The notes: a model not told the origin generated them from the letters alone. A stretch of DNA of 64,000 nucleotides from Yersinia frederiksenii ATCC 33641 (GCF_000754805.1 NZ_KN150731.1:4741642-4805641), one strand, 5' to 3'. Positions 40,601 through 50,925 are shown, counted from the first letter of the stretch. A program made the numbers and translations.

Positions 40601-41649
40601 TGAGTAAAATCAGAGTATTGTGCGTTGATGATTCTGCATTGATGCGCCAGTTAATGACGGAAATTATTAACAGTCACCCGGATATGGAAATGGTTGCAGC
40701 AGCACCCGATCCATTGGTTGCCCGTGATTTGATCAAAAAATTCAATCCGCAGGTGTTGACTCTCGATGTTGAAATGCCGCGGATGGATGGTTTGGATTTC
40801 CTTGAGAAATTAATGCGGCTACGACCAATGCCGGTGGTGATGGTTTCATCATTAACCGGTAAGAATTCCGAGATAACCATGCGGGCGCTGGAGTTGGGGG
40901 CTATCGATTTTGTCACCAAACCTCAACTGGGTATCAGAGAGGGCATGCTGGCATACAGTGAGCTGATTGCGGAGAAGATCCGTACTGCGGCGAAAGCACG
41001 TTTGCCGCAACGTGGCCCGGAACATGCGCCGGTGATGCTCAGCCATACACCGTTGCTCAGTAGTGAGAAGTTAATCGCCATCGGTGCATCAACAGGGGGG
41101 ACTGAAGCCATCCGAACTGTCTTGCAACCTTTGCCGCCGACCAGTCCGGCACTCTTGATTACGCAGCATATGCCACCGGGTTTTACCCGTTCATTTGCCG
41201 AGCGGCTCAATAAATTGTGTCAGATTACAGTGAAAGAAGCAGAAGACGGTGAGCGGGTATTGCCCGGACACGCCTACATTGCGCCCGGTGATCGGCACAT
41301 GGAACTGGCACGCAGTGGCGCAAACTATCAGGTGCGTATTCATGACGGGCCTGCCGTTAATCGTCATCGTCCCTCGGTCGATGTCCTTTTCCGTTCTGTC
41401 GCGCAGTATGCCGGGCGTAATGCCGTCGGTGTGATTCTGACCGGGATGGGCAATGACGGTGCTGCCGGTTTATTGGAGATGCATCGTGCGGGTGCTTATA
41501 CCATCGCACAAAACGAAGCCAGCTGTGTGGTGTTTGGTATGCCGCGTGAAGCTATCGGCATGGGGGGGGTTAATGAAATCCTGGAGCTGAATCAGATAAG
41601 TCAACGGATGTTGGCGCAGATCAGTAGCGGGCAAGCCTTGCGCATCTAA
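40600..41649 (+). CDS. cheB: Chemotaxis methylesterase CheB
   Basis: A 349-residue protein with an N-terminal receiver domain (acidic pair Asp10-Asp11, phosphorylated Asp56 in [12 protein letters not shown]) and a C-terminal methylesterase/deamidase domain with the catalytic Ser of GASTGG, His of TQHMPPGF and Asp of GMGNDG. ATG 40600 is used, with AAGGAGAGG upstream; the GTG at 40597 is inside the site. Length equals E. coli CheB. It is translationally coupled to cheR. Confidence 0.95.
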   Translation: MSKIRVLCVDDSALMRQLMTEIINSHPDMEMVAAAPDPLVARDLIKKFNPQVLTLDVEMPRMDGLDFLEKLMRLRPMPVVMVSSLTGKNSEITMRALELGAIDFVTKPQLGIREGMLAYSELIAEKIRTAAKARLPQRGPEHAPVMLSHTPLLSSEKLIAIGASTGGTEAIRTVLQPLPPTSPALLITQHMPPGFTRSFAERLNKLCQITVKEAEDGERVLPGHAYIAPGDRHMELARSGANYQVRIHDGPAVNRHRPSVDVLFRSVAQYAGRNAVGVILTGMGNDGAAGLLEMHRAGAYTIAQNEASCVVFGMPREAIGMGGVNEILELNQISQRMLAQISSGQALRI

Positions 41650-41650
41650 T

Positions 41651-41757
41651 CTCCCTACGTCCTTGACGTGGCAGGGGGCTAACTCACCCGAATCACTGAT
41701 TTGAGTCAGTTCAGCGGGATTTGTTTGTTGGCAGGCTACCGGCAACGCCAATGACTT
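41651..41757. repeat. ERIC-like variant between cheB and cheY
   Basis: A diverged relative of the ERIC/IRU family: the core CTCACCCGAATCACTGATTTGAGTC...GCGGGATTTG follows the ERIC pattern on the opposite strand, with partial terminal repeats (CTACGTCCTTGACG, CAACGCCAATGACTTTGG). It sits in the 199-base gap before cheY, with TATAAT at 41786 downstream. Confidence 0.55.
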
Positions 41758-41833
41758 TGGATGATATTGCTGGATGGTTTTTTTCTATAATAAACAGGAC
41801 ATTGGTATTTAATCGCTCAGCGGTGAGCAATAA

Positions 41834-42238
<405 letters not shown>

Positions 42239-42247
42239 GGAGGCGAG

Positions 42248-42892
42248 ATGAGTAACCATCAAATGCCGGCAACAGATGCGGCGTCAGCCAGTGATATAAT
42301 TAGTCGTATTGGCCAGTTAACGCGGATGCTGCGCGATAGCTTACGTGAGTTGGGTCTTGATCAAGCTATTGCCCAGGCAGCAGAAGCGATTCCTGATGCT
42401 CGCGATCGTCTGGACTATGTGGTCCACATGACGGCCCAGGCGGCAGAAAGAGCATTAAACTGCGTTGAAGCGGCACAGCCGCGCCAGAATGAGCTGGAGT
42501 CTTCGGCTAAAGCACTCAAAGTTCGCTGGGATGATTGGTTTGCGAATCCAATCGAGCTTTCAGATGCCCGTTCGCTGGTCACTGATACCCGCGACTATCT
42601 GGATGTGGTGCCACAACATACCTCATTTACCAATGCACAATTGTTGGAAATCATGATGGCGCAGGATTTCCAGGACCTAACGGGTCAGGTTATCAAGCGC
42701 ATGATGGATGTGGTGCAAGAGATTGAGAAGCAGCTATTAATGGTGTTGATGGAGAACATTCCGGATATGCCATCAAAACCGCAGAAACCGACTGACAGCT
42801 TGCTCAATGGACCGCAATTGGATAAAAATGGCACTGGCGTTATTGCCAATCAGGATCAGGTCGATGACCTGCTTGATAGCTTGGGCTTCTAA
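42248..42892 (+). CDS. cheZ: CheY-P phosphatase CheZ
   Basis: A 214-residue, mostly helical protein, same length as in E. coli. The catalytic Asp and Gln lie in the [11 protein letters not shown] segment. The C-terminal CheY-binding peptide [12 protein letters not shown] is present. AGGAGG precedes ATG 42248. It ends the che cluster; the usual next gene, flhB, is displaced by 2.2 kb. Confidence 0.96.
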   Translation: MSNHQMPATDAASASDIISRIGQLTRMLRDSLRELGLDQAIAQAAEAIPDARDRLDYVVHMTAQAAERALNCVEAAQPRQNELESSAKALKVRWDDWFANPIELSDARSLVTDTRDYLDVVPQHTSFTNAQLLEIMMAQDFQDLTGQVIKRMMDVVQEIEKQLLMVLMENIPDMPSKPQKPTDSLLNGPQLDKNGTGVIANQDQVDDLLDSLGF

Positions 42893-42932
42893 ACAAGTAC
42901 TGAACCCTGTAGCGGATAGTGAATTATACGGT

Positions 42933-42974
42933 GCAGATGAGGCTACTCTTTATAGTAGATTAGTTCTCATCTGC
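42933..42974. other. Hairpin between cheZ and the converging protease gene
   Basis: GCAGATGAG (42933-42941) pairs with CTCATCTGC (42966-42974), with a smaller inner CTAC/GTAG stem. It lies in the short gap between converging genes and may end one or both transcripts, though there is no T-run. Confidence 0.5.
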
Positions 42975-43056
42975 CACTCTTCCTCAATGTATTGGCCGCG
43001 TTATTTCATCCTGACCACCGGTGTTTACCGAATATCAGTAATCTAATCCACGGCTT

Positions 43057-44706
43057 TTACTGCTCTTGTTGCAATTCATGTATATTTTCACGCCACTTCA
43101 TGGCGAGTTGTACGGCATTTTTGGCATTGACTCGTCCATATCCATACCATTCGCTGTGCCCATCTTTATCATATAAACCATTCTTTTTGTCTATTTGATC
43201 ACAGGTATGCCGAATAATATCTTTGACCTCCAGATAGCTTAGTGACGGATTGACCGAGAGGATGAGAGCCGCCACACCTGCGGCACCGGGGCAGGCACTG
43301 GAAGTCCCGTTAAAGCTATTGGTATAGTTACCAAAAATATCACCGGTATTTGTTGCCCCTTGGCTATTGTTATATTCATGCCGTAAATCAGTAGTCCAAA
43401 TACCAGGGGTTAATGGCATAGGGTGATGTTCCATCGGGTTGAAAAAATCCCCGCTTGGGAAGGCACACCATAGTGACTTACCATAATCGCTGTAAGTGGA
43501 GCGGGTGCTGCGATCATTGCAGGCGGCTACAGCAATAACATGCTTATAATTGGCATAACCGTCATTATCTATCGATTCATTACCATTACCGGCGGCAAAA
43601 AAGATGGCACAACCTTTGCCATTGCGGCCATTTTTCACAGCATAATCAATTGCTGAACGGGTCAATGCCGGAAGTTCGGCGACAACTTCGTGTTCAGGGT
43701 CGTCTGGGTCGAACCAAATACCCTCGACCGGTCCCCAACTGCAAGAGATAACATCAGCGCCCATATCTGCCGCCCAGGCAAAGGCTAAAGCTTCTCCTAG
43801 TGATCCTAAACCTTCCGCTAAACGTATCGGCATCAGTTGTGCCGCCGGTGCGACACCGGATGCCCCGTAACGGCCATCAGCGCAGGCGACTCCCGCACAA
43901 GGTGTTCCATGAGTATCACCCGGTTCGGGGCTGGGGTCGCGGTTGGTGTTGACACCAGAAAAATTGACGGGATGGATGATTTTCTTCTCGCGCATAAATT
44001 CAGGGTGGTTTAAATCAAACCCATCATCGATAACCGCAATCACGATGCCCTCTCCTTGGGTGATTTTATGCGCATTTTCCACATTGGCACTGGCATCTAC
44101 ATCAATTTCTACTCGCACGACGGTTTTCTTTAGATGCCATTGATTGGGATGGATGATTTTGGGTTCTTTATGATGAATTAACTCAGGATGACAATGGTCA
44201 ATATCTTTGTGCTGTAATATTTCATCGGCAATGACAAAAACGTGATCTCCGGTATTGGGCTGAGTGGCAACAAAGTAACCATTAGCAATGAATGTCAATT
44301 TTACTTTAATAATAAGGTTATATTGGTTGAGGATTTTTTCGCATTCACTTTCTGTTAATTTTTCGTTGAATTTAATAAATAAATTCTCGGTATAAATAAT
44401 GGGTTCTTTATTTCGCTCTATTTTATAACCATACCCAACAAATCTAACGTCAGTGTTGGTGGTGATATTTTCTTTTAATTCATTGATTTTATTATTGTCA
44501 GACTGAACGCTGATAACGTAGACCTGTGCTGCGGTAATGGTGAAAACAACCTGATACTCTATGTTGTCTTTTATCACATTATTCATCATTTTTACGAAAT
44601 CTTTTCCTGGATGCATTCTAACAATAAGTATGTCATTTGATTTTATTATGGATAACATTTTTCTTTTATGATTTTTAATATCATAAGTTACGTTAAATTT
44701 CTTCAT
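43057..44706 (-). CDS. Subtilisin-family (S8) serine protease inserted in the flagellar cluster
   Basis: A 549-residue protease. The catalytic triad is complete: Asp227 in VIDDGFDLNHPE, His266 in DTHGTP, Ser469 in GTSSACPG, with oxyanion Asn374 (AAGNGNE). The first 220 residues are not catalytic; residues about 105-180 resemble a subtilase prodomain. No signal peptide or membrane segment is seen, so it is cytoplasmic or exported by another route. ATG 44706, with GAAGGA upstream, is preferred to 44739. It lies antisense between cheZ and flhB, which are normally adjacent. The N-terminal region is AT-rich, suggesting acquisition. Substrate unknown. Confidence 0.85.
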   Translation of the reverse strand: MKKFNVTYDIKNHKRKMLSIIKSNDILIVRMHPGKDFVKMMNNVIKDNIEYQVVFTITAAQVYVISVQSDNNKINELKENITTNTDVRFVGYGYKIERNKEPIIYTENLFIKFNEKLTESECEKILNQYNLIIKVKLTFIANGYFVATQPNTGDHVFVIADEILQHKDIDHCHPELIHHKEPKIIHPNQWHLKKTVVRVEIDVDASANVENAHKITQGEGIVIAVIDDGFDLNHPEFMREKKIIHPVNFSGVNTNRDPSPEPGDTHGTPCAGVACADGRYGASGVAPAAQLMPIRLAEGLGSLGEALAFAWAADMGADVISCSWGPVEGIWFDPDDPEHEVVAELPALTRSAIDYAVKNGRNGKGCAIFFAAGNGNESIDNDGYANYKHVIAVAACNDRSTRSTYSDYGKSLWCAFPSGDFFNPMEHHPMPLTPGIWTTDLRHEYNNSQGATNTGDIFGNYTNSFNGTSSACPGAAGVAALILSVNPSLSYLEVKDIIRHTCDQIDKKNGLYDKDGHSEWYGYGRVNAKNAVQLAMKWRENIHELQQEQ

Positions 44707-45081
44707 CTCAATATCCTTCTGATATGTTTTTTTTATCATTTAACTTTGTGTGTTTATTGTTTTAATTGAGTTTCTGTGGGTAATAAAATAACAGGATTTA
44801 ATTCCTTTTTTATATCACATCAAAATACACTGTTTATGAACAATTCATTATTAAGCATGAATAAGCCAATCATTATGCCAACGGCTCTTTCGGCTATTGT
44901 GATGGTGGTGTGCTACGTGAACCAAAGAGGGCTGCTGCGATGCTGATCCGAGAAATAACCCCCTAATTGCAGCTTTGTTCCATCCATAGGCTGCCTGAAT
45001 GTTTGTCATGCTAAGCAGCAATTTTATTTTTCATTCATTTCTCTGATACGGGAACGCTTACGCTGAACAGGAATACCTGCT
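44707..45081. other. AT-rich gap between the protease gene and flhB
   Basis: About 375 bases with no supported gene. It should contain the protease promoter and the class II flhB promoter, but no clear site is seen. Confidence 0.4.
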
Positions 45082-46230
45082 GTGGCTGAAGATAGCGATC
45101 TGGAAAAAAGCGAGGAACCCACAGCCCACAAGCTGGAGAAGGCTCGCGAAAAAGGCCAGATTCCGCGCTCGCGCGAACTGACCTCGATGCTTATGCTCGG
45201 GGCCGGTTTGGCGATCTTGTGGGTTTCGGGGGAGTCAATGGCGCGACAACTTGCCGCCATGATTGCCCAAGGTCTGCATTTTGACCACGGTATTGTGAGT
45301 GATGACAAGCAAATGCTGCGGCAGATTGGCATGTTGTTGAGGCAAACCCTGATGGCGCTGCTGCCGATTTTCGCCGGGTTAGTGATAGTAGCGCTGGCAG
45401 TGCCGATGTTATTGGGCGGTGTGTTGTTTAGCGGCGAATCTATTAAGTTTGATCTAAAGCGAATGAGCCCAATCTCGGGCTTAAAACGGATGTTTTCTTC
45501 TCAAGCCCTGGCTGAACTACTGAAGGCGATTTTGAAGGCGACCTTGGTCGGCTGGGTTACCGGCATATTCCTGTGGCATAACTGGCCAGATATGATGCGG
45601 CTGATGGCCGCTCCTCCGGTCGCGGCTTTAGGTGATGCGCTTCATTTGATTATCTTCTGTGGATTGGTGGTGGTGTTAGGTTTGACACCCATGGTTGGCT
45701 TTGACGTATTCTTCCAGATAACCAGCCATATCAAGAAATTACGTATGACTAAGCAGGAAATACGTGATGAATTCAAAGATCAAGAAGGTGACCCGCATGT
45801 GAAAGGGCGCATACGTCAGCAGCAGCGAGCGATGGCTCGCCGGCGAATGATGGCGGATGTCCCTAAAGCCGATGTGATAGTCACTAACCCGACTCACTAT
45901 GCTGTCGCCTTGCAGTACAACGAAGCAAAAATGAGCGCGCCGAAAGTCTTGGCGAAAGGTGCGGGGGCTGTTGCGCTGCGTATCCGTGAACTGGGGGCTG
46001 AACACCGCATTCCTCTATTAGAAGCACCGCCGCTGGCCAGGGCATTATTCCGGCATAGTGAAGTGGGCCAACATATTCCAGCCACCCTGTATGCCGCGGT
46101 GGCCGAAGTCCTTGCCTGGGTTTATCAACTGAAACGTTGGAAGCGGGAAGGTGGGCTAATTCCGAAAAAACCTGAACATCTGCCGGTACCGGAAGGACTG
46201 GATTTTGCAACAGAGAGTGAGACTGACTAA
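45082..46230 (+). CDS. flhB: Flagellar type III export protein FlhB
   Basis: A 382-residue inner-membrane protein that switches export specificity from hook to filament substrates. Four transmembrane helices are followed by a cytoplasmic domain with the self-cleaving NPTH motif (VTNPTHYAVAL). Starts at GTG 45082. Length equals E. coli FlhB. The flhA start overlaps its stop by one base. Confidence 0.95.
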   Translation: MAEDSDLEKSEEPTAHKLEKAREKGQIPRSRELTSMLMLGAGLAILWVSGESMARQLAAMIAQGLHFDHGIVSDDKQMLRQIGMLLRQTLMALLPIFAGLVIVALAVPMLLGGVLFSGESIKFDLKRMSPISGLKRMFSSQALAELLKAILKATLVGWVTGIFLWHNWPDMMRLMAAPPVAALGDALHLIIFCGLVVVLGLTPMVGFDVFFQITSHIKKLRMTKQEIRDEFKDQEGDPHVKGRIRQQQRAMARRRMMADVPKADVIVTNPTHYAVALQYNEAKMSAPKVLAKGAGAVALRIRELGAEHRIPLLEAPPLARALFRHSEVGQHIPATLYAAVAEVLAWVYQLKRWKREGGLIPKKPEHLPVPEGLDFATESETD

Positions 46231-48308
46231 TGGCTAATTTGGCCGCCCTGCTACGTTTACCGGGCAACTTCAAAGATACGCAGTGGCAAATTCTTGCTGG
46301 GCCAATCCTGATTTTGATGATCTTGTCGATGATGGTGTTGCCGCTCCCACCGTTCATCCTTGATTTGCTGTTTACCTTCAATATTGCACTGTCCATTATG
46401 GTGCTGCTGGTGGCGATGTTTACCCAGCGCACTCTGGATTTTGCGGCATTCCCCACTATTTTGCTGTTTTCAACGTTGCTGCGCTTGTCTCTAAACGTCG
46501 CCTCAACCCGTATCATCCTTATGGATGGTCATACGGGGGCAGCGGCGGCAGGCCGTGTTGTTGAAGCCTTTGGTCACTTCCTGGTGGGCGGTAATTTTGC
46601 CATTGGTATTGTGGTCTTTATCATCTTGGTGATTATCAACTTTATGGTTATCACCAAAGGGGCCGGGCGTATTGCCGAAGTGGGCGCACGCTTTGTGCTG
46701 GATGGAATGCCCGGCAAGCAAATGGCGATTGATGCTGACTTAAATGCCGGATTAATTGGTGAAGATGAGGCGAAGAAGCGCCGTTCAGATGTTACCCAAG
46801 AAGCCGACTTCTACGGCTCAATGGACGGGGCCAGTAAGTTTGTTCGTGGTGATGCGGTTGCCGGGTTATTGATCATGGTGATTAACGTGGTCGGCGGCTT
46901 ATTGGTTGGGGTGCTTCAGCACGACATGGCCGTCGGTCATGCGGCAGAAACTTATACCTTGCTCACCATTGGTGACGGCTTGGTGGCACAAATTCCGGCA
47001 TTGGTTATCTCCACAGCCGCAGGTGTTATTGTGACCCGCGTCAGTACCGATCAGGATGTTGGTCAGCAAATGGTCACCCAGTTGTTCAATAATCCGCGGG
47101 TGATGGTATTGAGTGCCAGTGTGCTGGGCTTGCTGGGGATGGTCCCAGGGATGCCGAACTTTGTCTTCCTGCTGTTCACTGTGGCACTGCTGGCATTAGC
47201 CTGGCGCTTGCGAGGTAAACAGACACAGCAGCCGGCAGAGGCCGAATCCCCCGTTATACAGGATCAACAACAAGCCACAGAAGCGACATGGTCAGATGTT
47301 CAATTGGAAGATCCGCTGGGGATGGAAGTGGGCTATCGCCTGATTCCAATGGTGGATTTTCAGCAAAATGGTGAGCTGCTGGGGCGAATTCGCAGTATCC
47401 GTAAAAAGTTTGCCCAAGAGATGGGCTATCTGCCGCCAGTGGTGCATATCAGGGATAATCTGGAACTGCCGCCAGCAAGCTATCGAATACTCATGAAAGG
47501 AGTCGAAATTGGCAGCGGTGAAGCTCATCCTGGCCGCTGGTTAGCCATCAATCCGGGTAATGCCGTTGGGACATTACCGGGTGAGGCTACCCATGATCCG
47601 GCCTTTGGTTTGGCGGCGGTATGGATTGAAAGTGCTTTACGTGAACAGGCGCAGATTCAGGGCTTTACCGTGGTGGAGGCGAGTACCGTGGTGGCGACGC
47701 ACCTTAACCATCTGATTAGCCAATTTGCGAGTGAGTTATTTGGTCGTCAGGAAACCCAGCAGCTACTGGATCGTGTCTCGCAAGAGATGCCGAAGCTAAC
47801 CGAAGATTTCATTCCTGGCGTGGTGACTTTAACCACGCTGCACAAAGTGTTGCAAAACCTGTTACTGGAGCGGGTATCCATCCGCGATATGCGCACCATT
47901 ATTGAAACACTTGCCGAACATGCACCCAATCAAACGGACCCTTACGAGTTAACCGCAGTGGTGCGTGTGGCATTGGGGCGCTCAATTGCACAGCAATGGT
48001 TCCCTGGCACCGGTGAAATTCAGGTTATTGGCTTGGATGCTGCATTGGAGCGCTTGTTATTACAGGCTCTGCAAGGCGGTGGCGGTTTGGAACCGGGGTT
48101 GGCTGACCGCCTGTTAGAGCAAGCCAAACAAGCGTTGCAACGTCAAGAGATGCTGGGAGCACCGCCAGTGTTGCTGGTTAATCATGCATTGCGAGCATTA
48201 TTAGCGCGCTTCCTGCGTCGCAGCTTGCCGCAGATGGTGGTGCTGTCTAATCTGGAAATTGGTGATAATCGCCAAATTCGCATGACATCAACAATAGGAG
48301 CAGCCTGA
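46230..48308 (+). CDS. flhA: Flagellar type III export gate FlhA
   Basis: A 692-residue inner-membrane protein, equal in length to E. coli FlhA. About eight N-terminal transmembrane helices (with the FHIPEP family signature SLNVASTRIIL) and a large cytoplasmic domain forming the nonameric ring that docks chaperone-substrate complexes. TAATG coupling to flhB and to flhE on the other side. Confidence 0.96.
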   Translation: MANLAALLRLPGNFKDTQWQILAGPILILMILSMMVLPLPPFILDLLFTFNIALSIMVLLVAMFTQRTLDFAAFPTILLFSTLLRLSLNVASTRIILMDGHTGAAAAGRVVEAFGHFLVGGNFAIGIVVFIILVIINFMVITKGAGRIAEVGARFVLDGMPGKQMAIDADLNAGLIGEDEAKKRRSDVTQEADFYGSMDGASKFVRGDAVAGLLIMVINVVGGLLVGVLQHDMAVGHAAETYTLLTIGDGLVAQIPALVISTAAGVIVTRVSTDQDVGQQMVTQLFNNPRVMVLSASVLGLLGMVPGMPNFVFLLFTVALLALAWRLRGKQTQQPAEAESPVIQDQQQATEATWSDVQLEDPLGMEVGYRLIPMVDFQQNGELLGRIRSIRKKFAQEMGYLPPVVHIRDNLELPPASYRILMKGVEIGSGEAHPGRWLAINPGNAVGTLPGEATHDPAFGLAAVWIESALREQAQIQGFTVVEASTVVATHLNHLISQFASELFGRQETQQLLDRVSQEMPKLTEDFIPGVVTLTTLHKVLQNLLLERVSIRDMRTIIETLAEHAPNQTDPYELTAVVRVALGRSIAQQWFPGTGEIQVIGLDAALERLLLQALQGGGGLEPGLADRLLEQAKQALQRQEMLGAPPVLLVNHALRALLARFLRRSLPQMVVLSNLEIGDNRQIRMTSTIGAA

Positions 48309-48730
48309 TGCTGATTCGTCTTCCTCAAGTTGTTATCGGTGGATTATTCTCGGTCTGTTTGTTGCCATTGCATGCGGCAGCTTCTGGCTCTTGGGTAGCA
48401 GATGATATTGGTGTGACGCAAAGCCTGCGGGGCGTGGCGACATCAGCAAAACCGCTGCGTTCACCTGTGGCACTGGCTCAGGAGAATACGCGGATTGTAT
48501 CGGTGGGTTGGCGCTACCAATTGATGTCGGCAGCACCTGATGGGTTGCAGGTGAAGTTATGTACCCCCACCCGTTGTATGCCACTTGAAGGTGGCAGTGG
48601 GCAGAGTCGCGGGCTAGCAGGGGAACCCGCCGCGACCCAACTCACTTTTGTTTATTTCATTGCGGGCAAAGGTCGTGTCAACCCGCCGCTACAAGTGATC
48701 AGCAACCAAGTGCTAGTCAATTATCGTTAA
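48308..48730 (+). CDS. flhE: Flagellar protein FlhE
   Basis: A 140-residue periplasmic protein with a signal peptide (about residues 1-24, ending LHAAA). It is the third gene of flhBAE; in E. coli and Salmonella it regulates the export apparatus and prevents proton leakage. GSWVADDIGVTQSLRG is the recognisable start of the mature protein. TGATG coupling to flhA. Confidence 0.88.
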   Translation: MLIRLPQVVIGGLFSVCLLPLHAAASGSWVADDIGVTQSLRGVATSAKPLRSPVALAQENTRIVSVGWRYQLMSAAPDGLQVKLCTPTRCMPLEGGSGQSRGLAGEPAATQLTFVYFIAGKGRVNPPLQVISNQVLVNYR

Positions 48731-48748
48731 GCTACATCCACCGTCAAC

Positions 48749-48892
48749 CTACGCCCATATCGGGTAAATGCAGGCATAGCATATAGACAGTGGCGGGTGA
48801 CTGTTGAGCTCTTTTGCCTGCGCCACCGAGTGTATTGACATCGCCATTGCACTGCAAAAAACCAAACTAAATAACATGCGCTGTATTTTCAT
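48749..48892 (-). CDS. 47-residue secreted peptide, function unknown
   Basis: An ORF of 47 codons on the - strand between flhE and flgN, too short for most gene callers. It has an AGGAGG ribosome site 4 bases before ATG 48892 and an N-terminal signal peptide (MKIQRMLFSLVFCS...), with a likely cleavage after SVAQA. The mature part of about 21 residues begins KELNSHPPL and ends in SICYACIYPIWA, with a Cys-x-x-Cys pair. A perfect 8-base-pair hairpin sits directly upstream of the ribosome site. I do not recognise a family. Confidence 0.65.
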   Translation of the reverse strand: MKIQRMLFSLVFCSAMAMSIHSVAQAKELNSHPPLSICYACIYPIWA

Positions 48893-48905
48893 CTTTCCTC
48901 CTTGA

Positions 48906-48929
48906 AACCAAGCAAAGAGTGGCTTGGTT
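48906..48929 (-). promoter_or_regulatory. Hairpin upstream of the secreted-peptide ribosome site
   Basis: AACCAAGC (48906-48913) and GCTTGGTT (48922-48929) form an 8-base-pair stem with an 8-base loop, ending 2-3 bases before the AGGAGG of the 48749-48892 gene on the - strand. Confidence 0.5.
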
Positions 48930-49126
48930 GCGCCACATTAACGCATCGCGAAAATGGAGAAAAAGTCCTTTTTTGTGTTGGCAGTAAGAAAACTAATAAC
49001 CGCAGGCAGGGTTGACAGTATTTATGAAAGATAAAACAGGGGAATTCCACAAATATAAACCCTGTAATCGGGCATTATATACTTGTGGAACACTAAATTG
49101 GATGCAAGGGGCGCTGGAGGATAGTG

Positions 49127-49567
49127 CTAAATACCAATCTTACGGCCCAGTAGACTGGCACCTTTAGATTGACCATCTGGCCCATACAGTGATTGGCCGT
49201 GGCGGGTATTCAATACAGCTAATGCTTGAGTATTATATTCAATATGCTGTTGCAGCAGTAGCCCATTATGCAGGTTGCTATATTGAAGGCTTTCAGCCAA
49301 TTCCAACATCCGTTGCCAGCGCACGGCGAGCTCAGCCACTTGGTGATAAGGAGCTTGAATATTGACGGTTTTCTCAGTGGTGAGACGTGTTTGATCCAGA
49401 TAAGCCAAGGTAGCCAGTATTGAACTTTTTTGTTCAGTTACACCTTGCAACACGATACCTTGAATCCGGCCGGAGCACAGCAATTGCTGCTCTTGCGCTA
49501 CAACAGCCTTCAGGGACTCGAGAAGTTCAAGTTGTTGGTCTAGATTGGTCTGTAATCTTTCCACCAC
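49127..49567 (-). CDS. flgN: FlgK/FlgL export chaperone FlgN
   Basis: A 146-residue cytoplasmic helical chaperone that keeps hook-associated proteins FlgK and FlgL unfolded for export. WITEQKSS-like VTEQKSSILATL and the C-terminal LYGPDGQS match E. coli FlgN. The start is GTG 49567 (or GTG 49564), with AGGA 6 bases upstream. It follows flgM in the flgAMN operon. Confidence 0.88.
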   Translation of the reverse strand: MVERLQTNLDQQLELLESLKAVVAQEQQLLCSGRIQGIVLQGVTEQKSSILATLAYLDQTRLTTEKTVNIQAPYHQVAELAVRWQRMLELAESLQYSNLHNGLLLQQHIEYNTQALAVLNTRHGQSLYGPDGQSKGASLLGRKIGI

Positions 49568-49603
49568 CAAGTATCCTTTTACGGTTAACTATTGTTATTC
49601 TGT

Positions 49604-49903
49604 TTAGCTATTTTTCAGGTCATCCGCGACATTTTTGAGCAGAGCATCGGCAATTTTACCGGTGTCCATGGTCAGTTGGCCTGAGCGAATAGCCTGCTTT
49701 AATGTTTCTACACGTTCTACATTGATATCCTGACTGCCCGGTTGCATCAGTTTTGCCTGCGCATCACTCAATTTAACCTCGGTACCGCTCACTTGCGTTT
49801 TTGTTTGGGCAGAAGGTTTACGCGTCTGTTGCGCAATATCACTGGTTTCCCGTGGCTGAACTGGTGCTACTGGTAATAGCGGTTGAGTGCGATCAATACT
49901 CAT
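49604..49903 (-). CDS. flgM: Anti-sigma-28 factor FlgM
   Basis: A 99-residue, mostly disordered protein that binds and inhibits FliA until hook completion, then leaves through the export channel. [19 protein letters not shown] matches E. coli FlgM, and the sigma-binding helices are in the C-terminal half. GGGAG precedes ATG 49903. Second gene of flgAMN. Confidence 0.93.
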   Translation of the reverse strand: MSIDRTQPLLPVAPVQPRETSDIAQQTRKPSAQTKTQVSGTEVKLSDAQAKLMQPGSQDINVERVETLKQAIRSGQLTMDTGKIADALLKNVADDLKNS

Positions 49904-49920
49904 ATAGTGTTGCTCCCTTT

Positions 49921-49951
49921 ATAGCGGGATGGGCGTTTATCGACCCGCTAT
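49921..49951 (-). promoter_or_regulatory. Hairpin and possible sigma-28 -10 before flgM
   Basis: ATAGCGGG/CCCGCTAT (49921-49928 and 49944-49951) form a stem between flgA and flgM. GTCGATAA on the - strand (49944-49937) matches 7 of 8 of the FliA -10, but the -35 is poor (3 of 8). In Salmonella flgM has its own class III promoter here. Confidence 0.35.
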
Positions 49952-50043
49952 CTTTCAGCAAAAGAATGGCGGGATTGTTACTATTTACCCCGCAAATAAC
50001 TGCATATTAGAGTTATCGGCAAAGGTTAAAAAAACTTTAATCA

Positions 50044-50724
50044 CTATAACATAATGCGAATTGTACCATCTTCCGCCACGGTACCACTGACGATTTGACC
50101 CGATGCCATGCGCACCCGGACATTATCTTGAACAGCACCGTTATTCATGGCTTTGCCATTGCTATTAACATTAAATCCTTCACCTTGCGCTAATACCTGC
50201 ACGTCTTGCCCGGCTTTTATGACCCACAGACGGCGCAGCATATTCCGTGTCAAAGGTTGGCCAGCATTGATTTGCCGCAAGCTTACCGCACCCTGAGCAA
50301 AATGAGGTTCCAGTAATGCGCCGGGGGGCAGGGTATCGAGCCGGCCTTGCTTCATCTCAATATCTTCCGGGGTAATTTTCGCGCCACTGGGCAGTCGGCG
50401 AGCCGCGACAGCATAGTGTCCACTGACCTGCACTTGCGTCTGAATAAAACGGCGCTGACCATCACAACGTACCGACAGGCTGATATTTCCCCAAGGACGC
50501 GCATTGGTTGGCAGTGTGATTTCAGGCATTTCACATTGTGGCCATTGGTTTTGCGGTGTTTTGATGACCACCTTCACCTGGCTCTCTTTGGCGGGATACT
50601 GTTGTTGGAAGAATTGATTTACCTGGGCAGATAAATCTGCCGCCATCGCTTGATGTGCAACCGCCTGACTTGCCAGTAGCAGCCCCAACGCTAATGTTAT
50701 GGCGTCACTTTTTTTTATTGCCAT
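50044..50724 (-). CDS. flgA: P-ring assembly chaperone FlgA
   Basis: A 226-residue periplasmic protein needed to polymerise FlgI into the P ring. ATG 50724 is chosen because it has GAGGAAAA upstream and starts a proper signal peptide (cleavage near HQAMA); the longer reading from 50820 would bury it. A SAF-like domain (ITPEDIEMKQGRLDTLPPG, AGQPLTRNMLRR) and the C-terminal VRMASGQIVSG match E. coli FlgA (219). Divergent from flgB. Confidence 0.93.
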   Translation of the reverse strand: MAIKKSDAITLALGLLLASQAVAHQAMAADLSAQVNQFFQQQYPAKESQVKVVIKTPQNQWPQCEMPEITLPTNARPWGNISLSVRCDGQRRFIQTQVQVSGHYAVAARRLPSGAKITPEDIEMKQGRLDTLPPGALLEPHFAQGAVSLRQINAGQPLTRNMLRRLWVIKAGQDVQVLAQGEGFNVNSNGKAMNNGAVQDNVRVRMASGQIVSGTVAEDGTIRIML

Positions 50725-50925
50725 CAATTTTCCTCTTCGCCTCCCCATCCACTCAAGCCAGGCCACGCTTTTATTGCCTACCACCTGTTTTCGCCCACTA
50801 GTGTACCTGTACCTCAACAAGGTTAAGGGGATAAATAGCGACGCATTTTGCTCTTATTCTGACGATAGGCTTTCCTCTACGACGTTTATGCTGTCGACTC
50901 CAAATTCTAACCTTGCGGGGGGACT

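Noticed and set aside
50725-50925. FlhD4C2 binding sites between flgA and flgB
   Set aside because: The region must hold class II promoters, but no convincing inverted FlhDC site could be read by eye.
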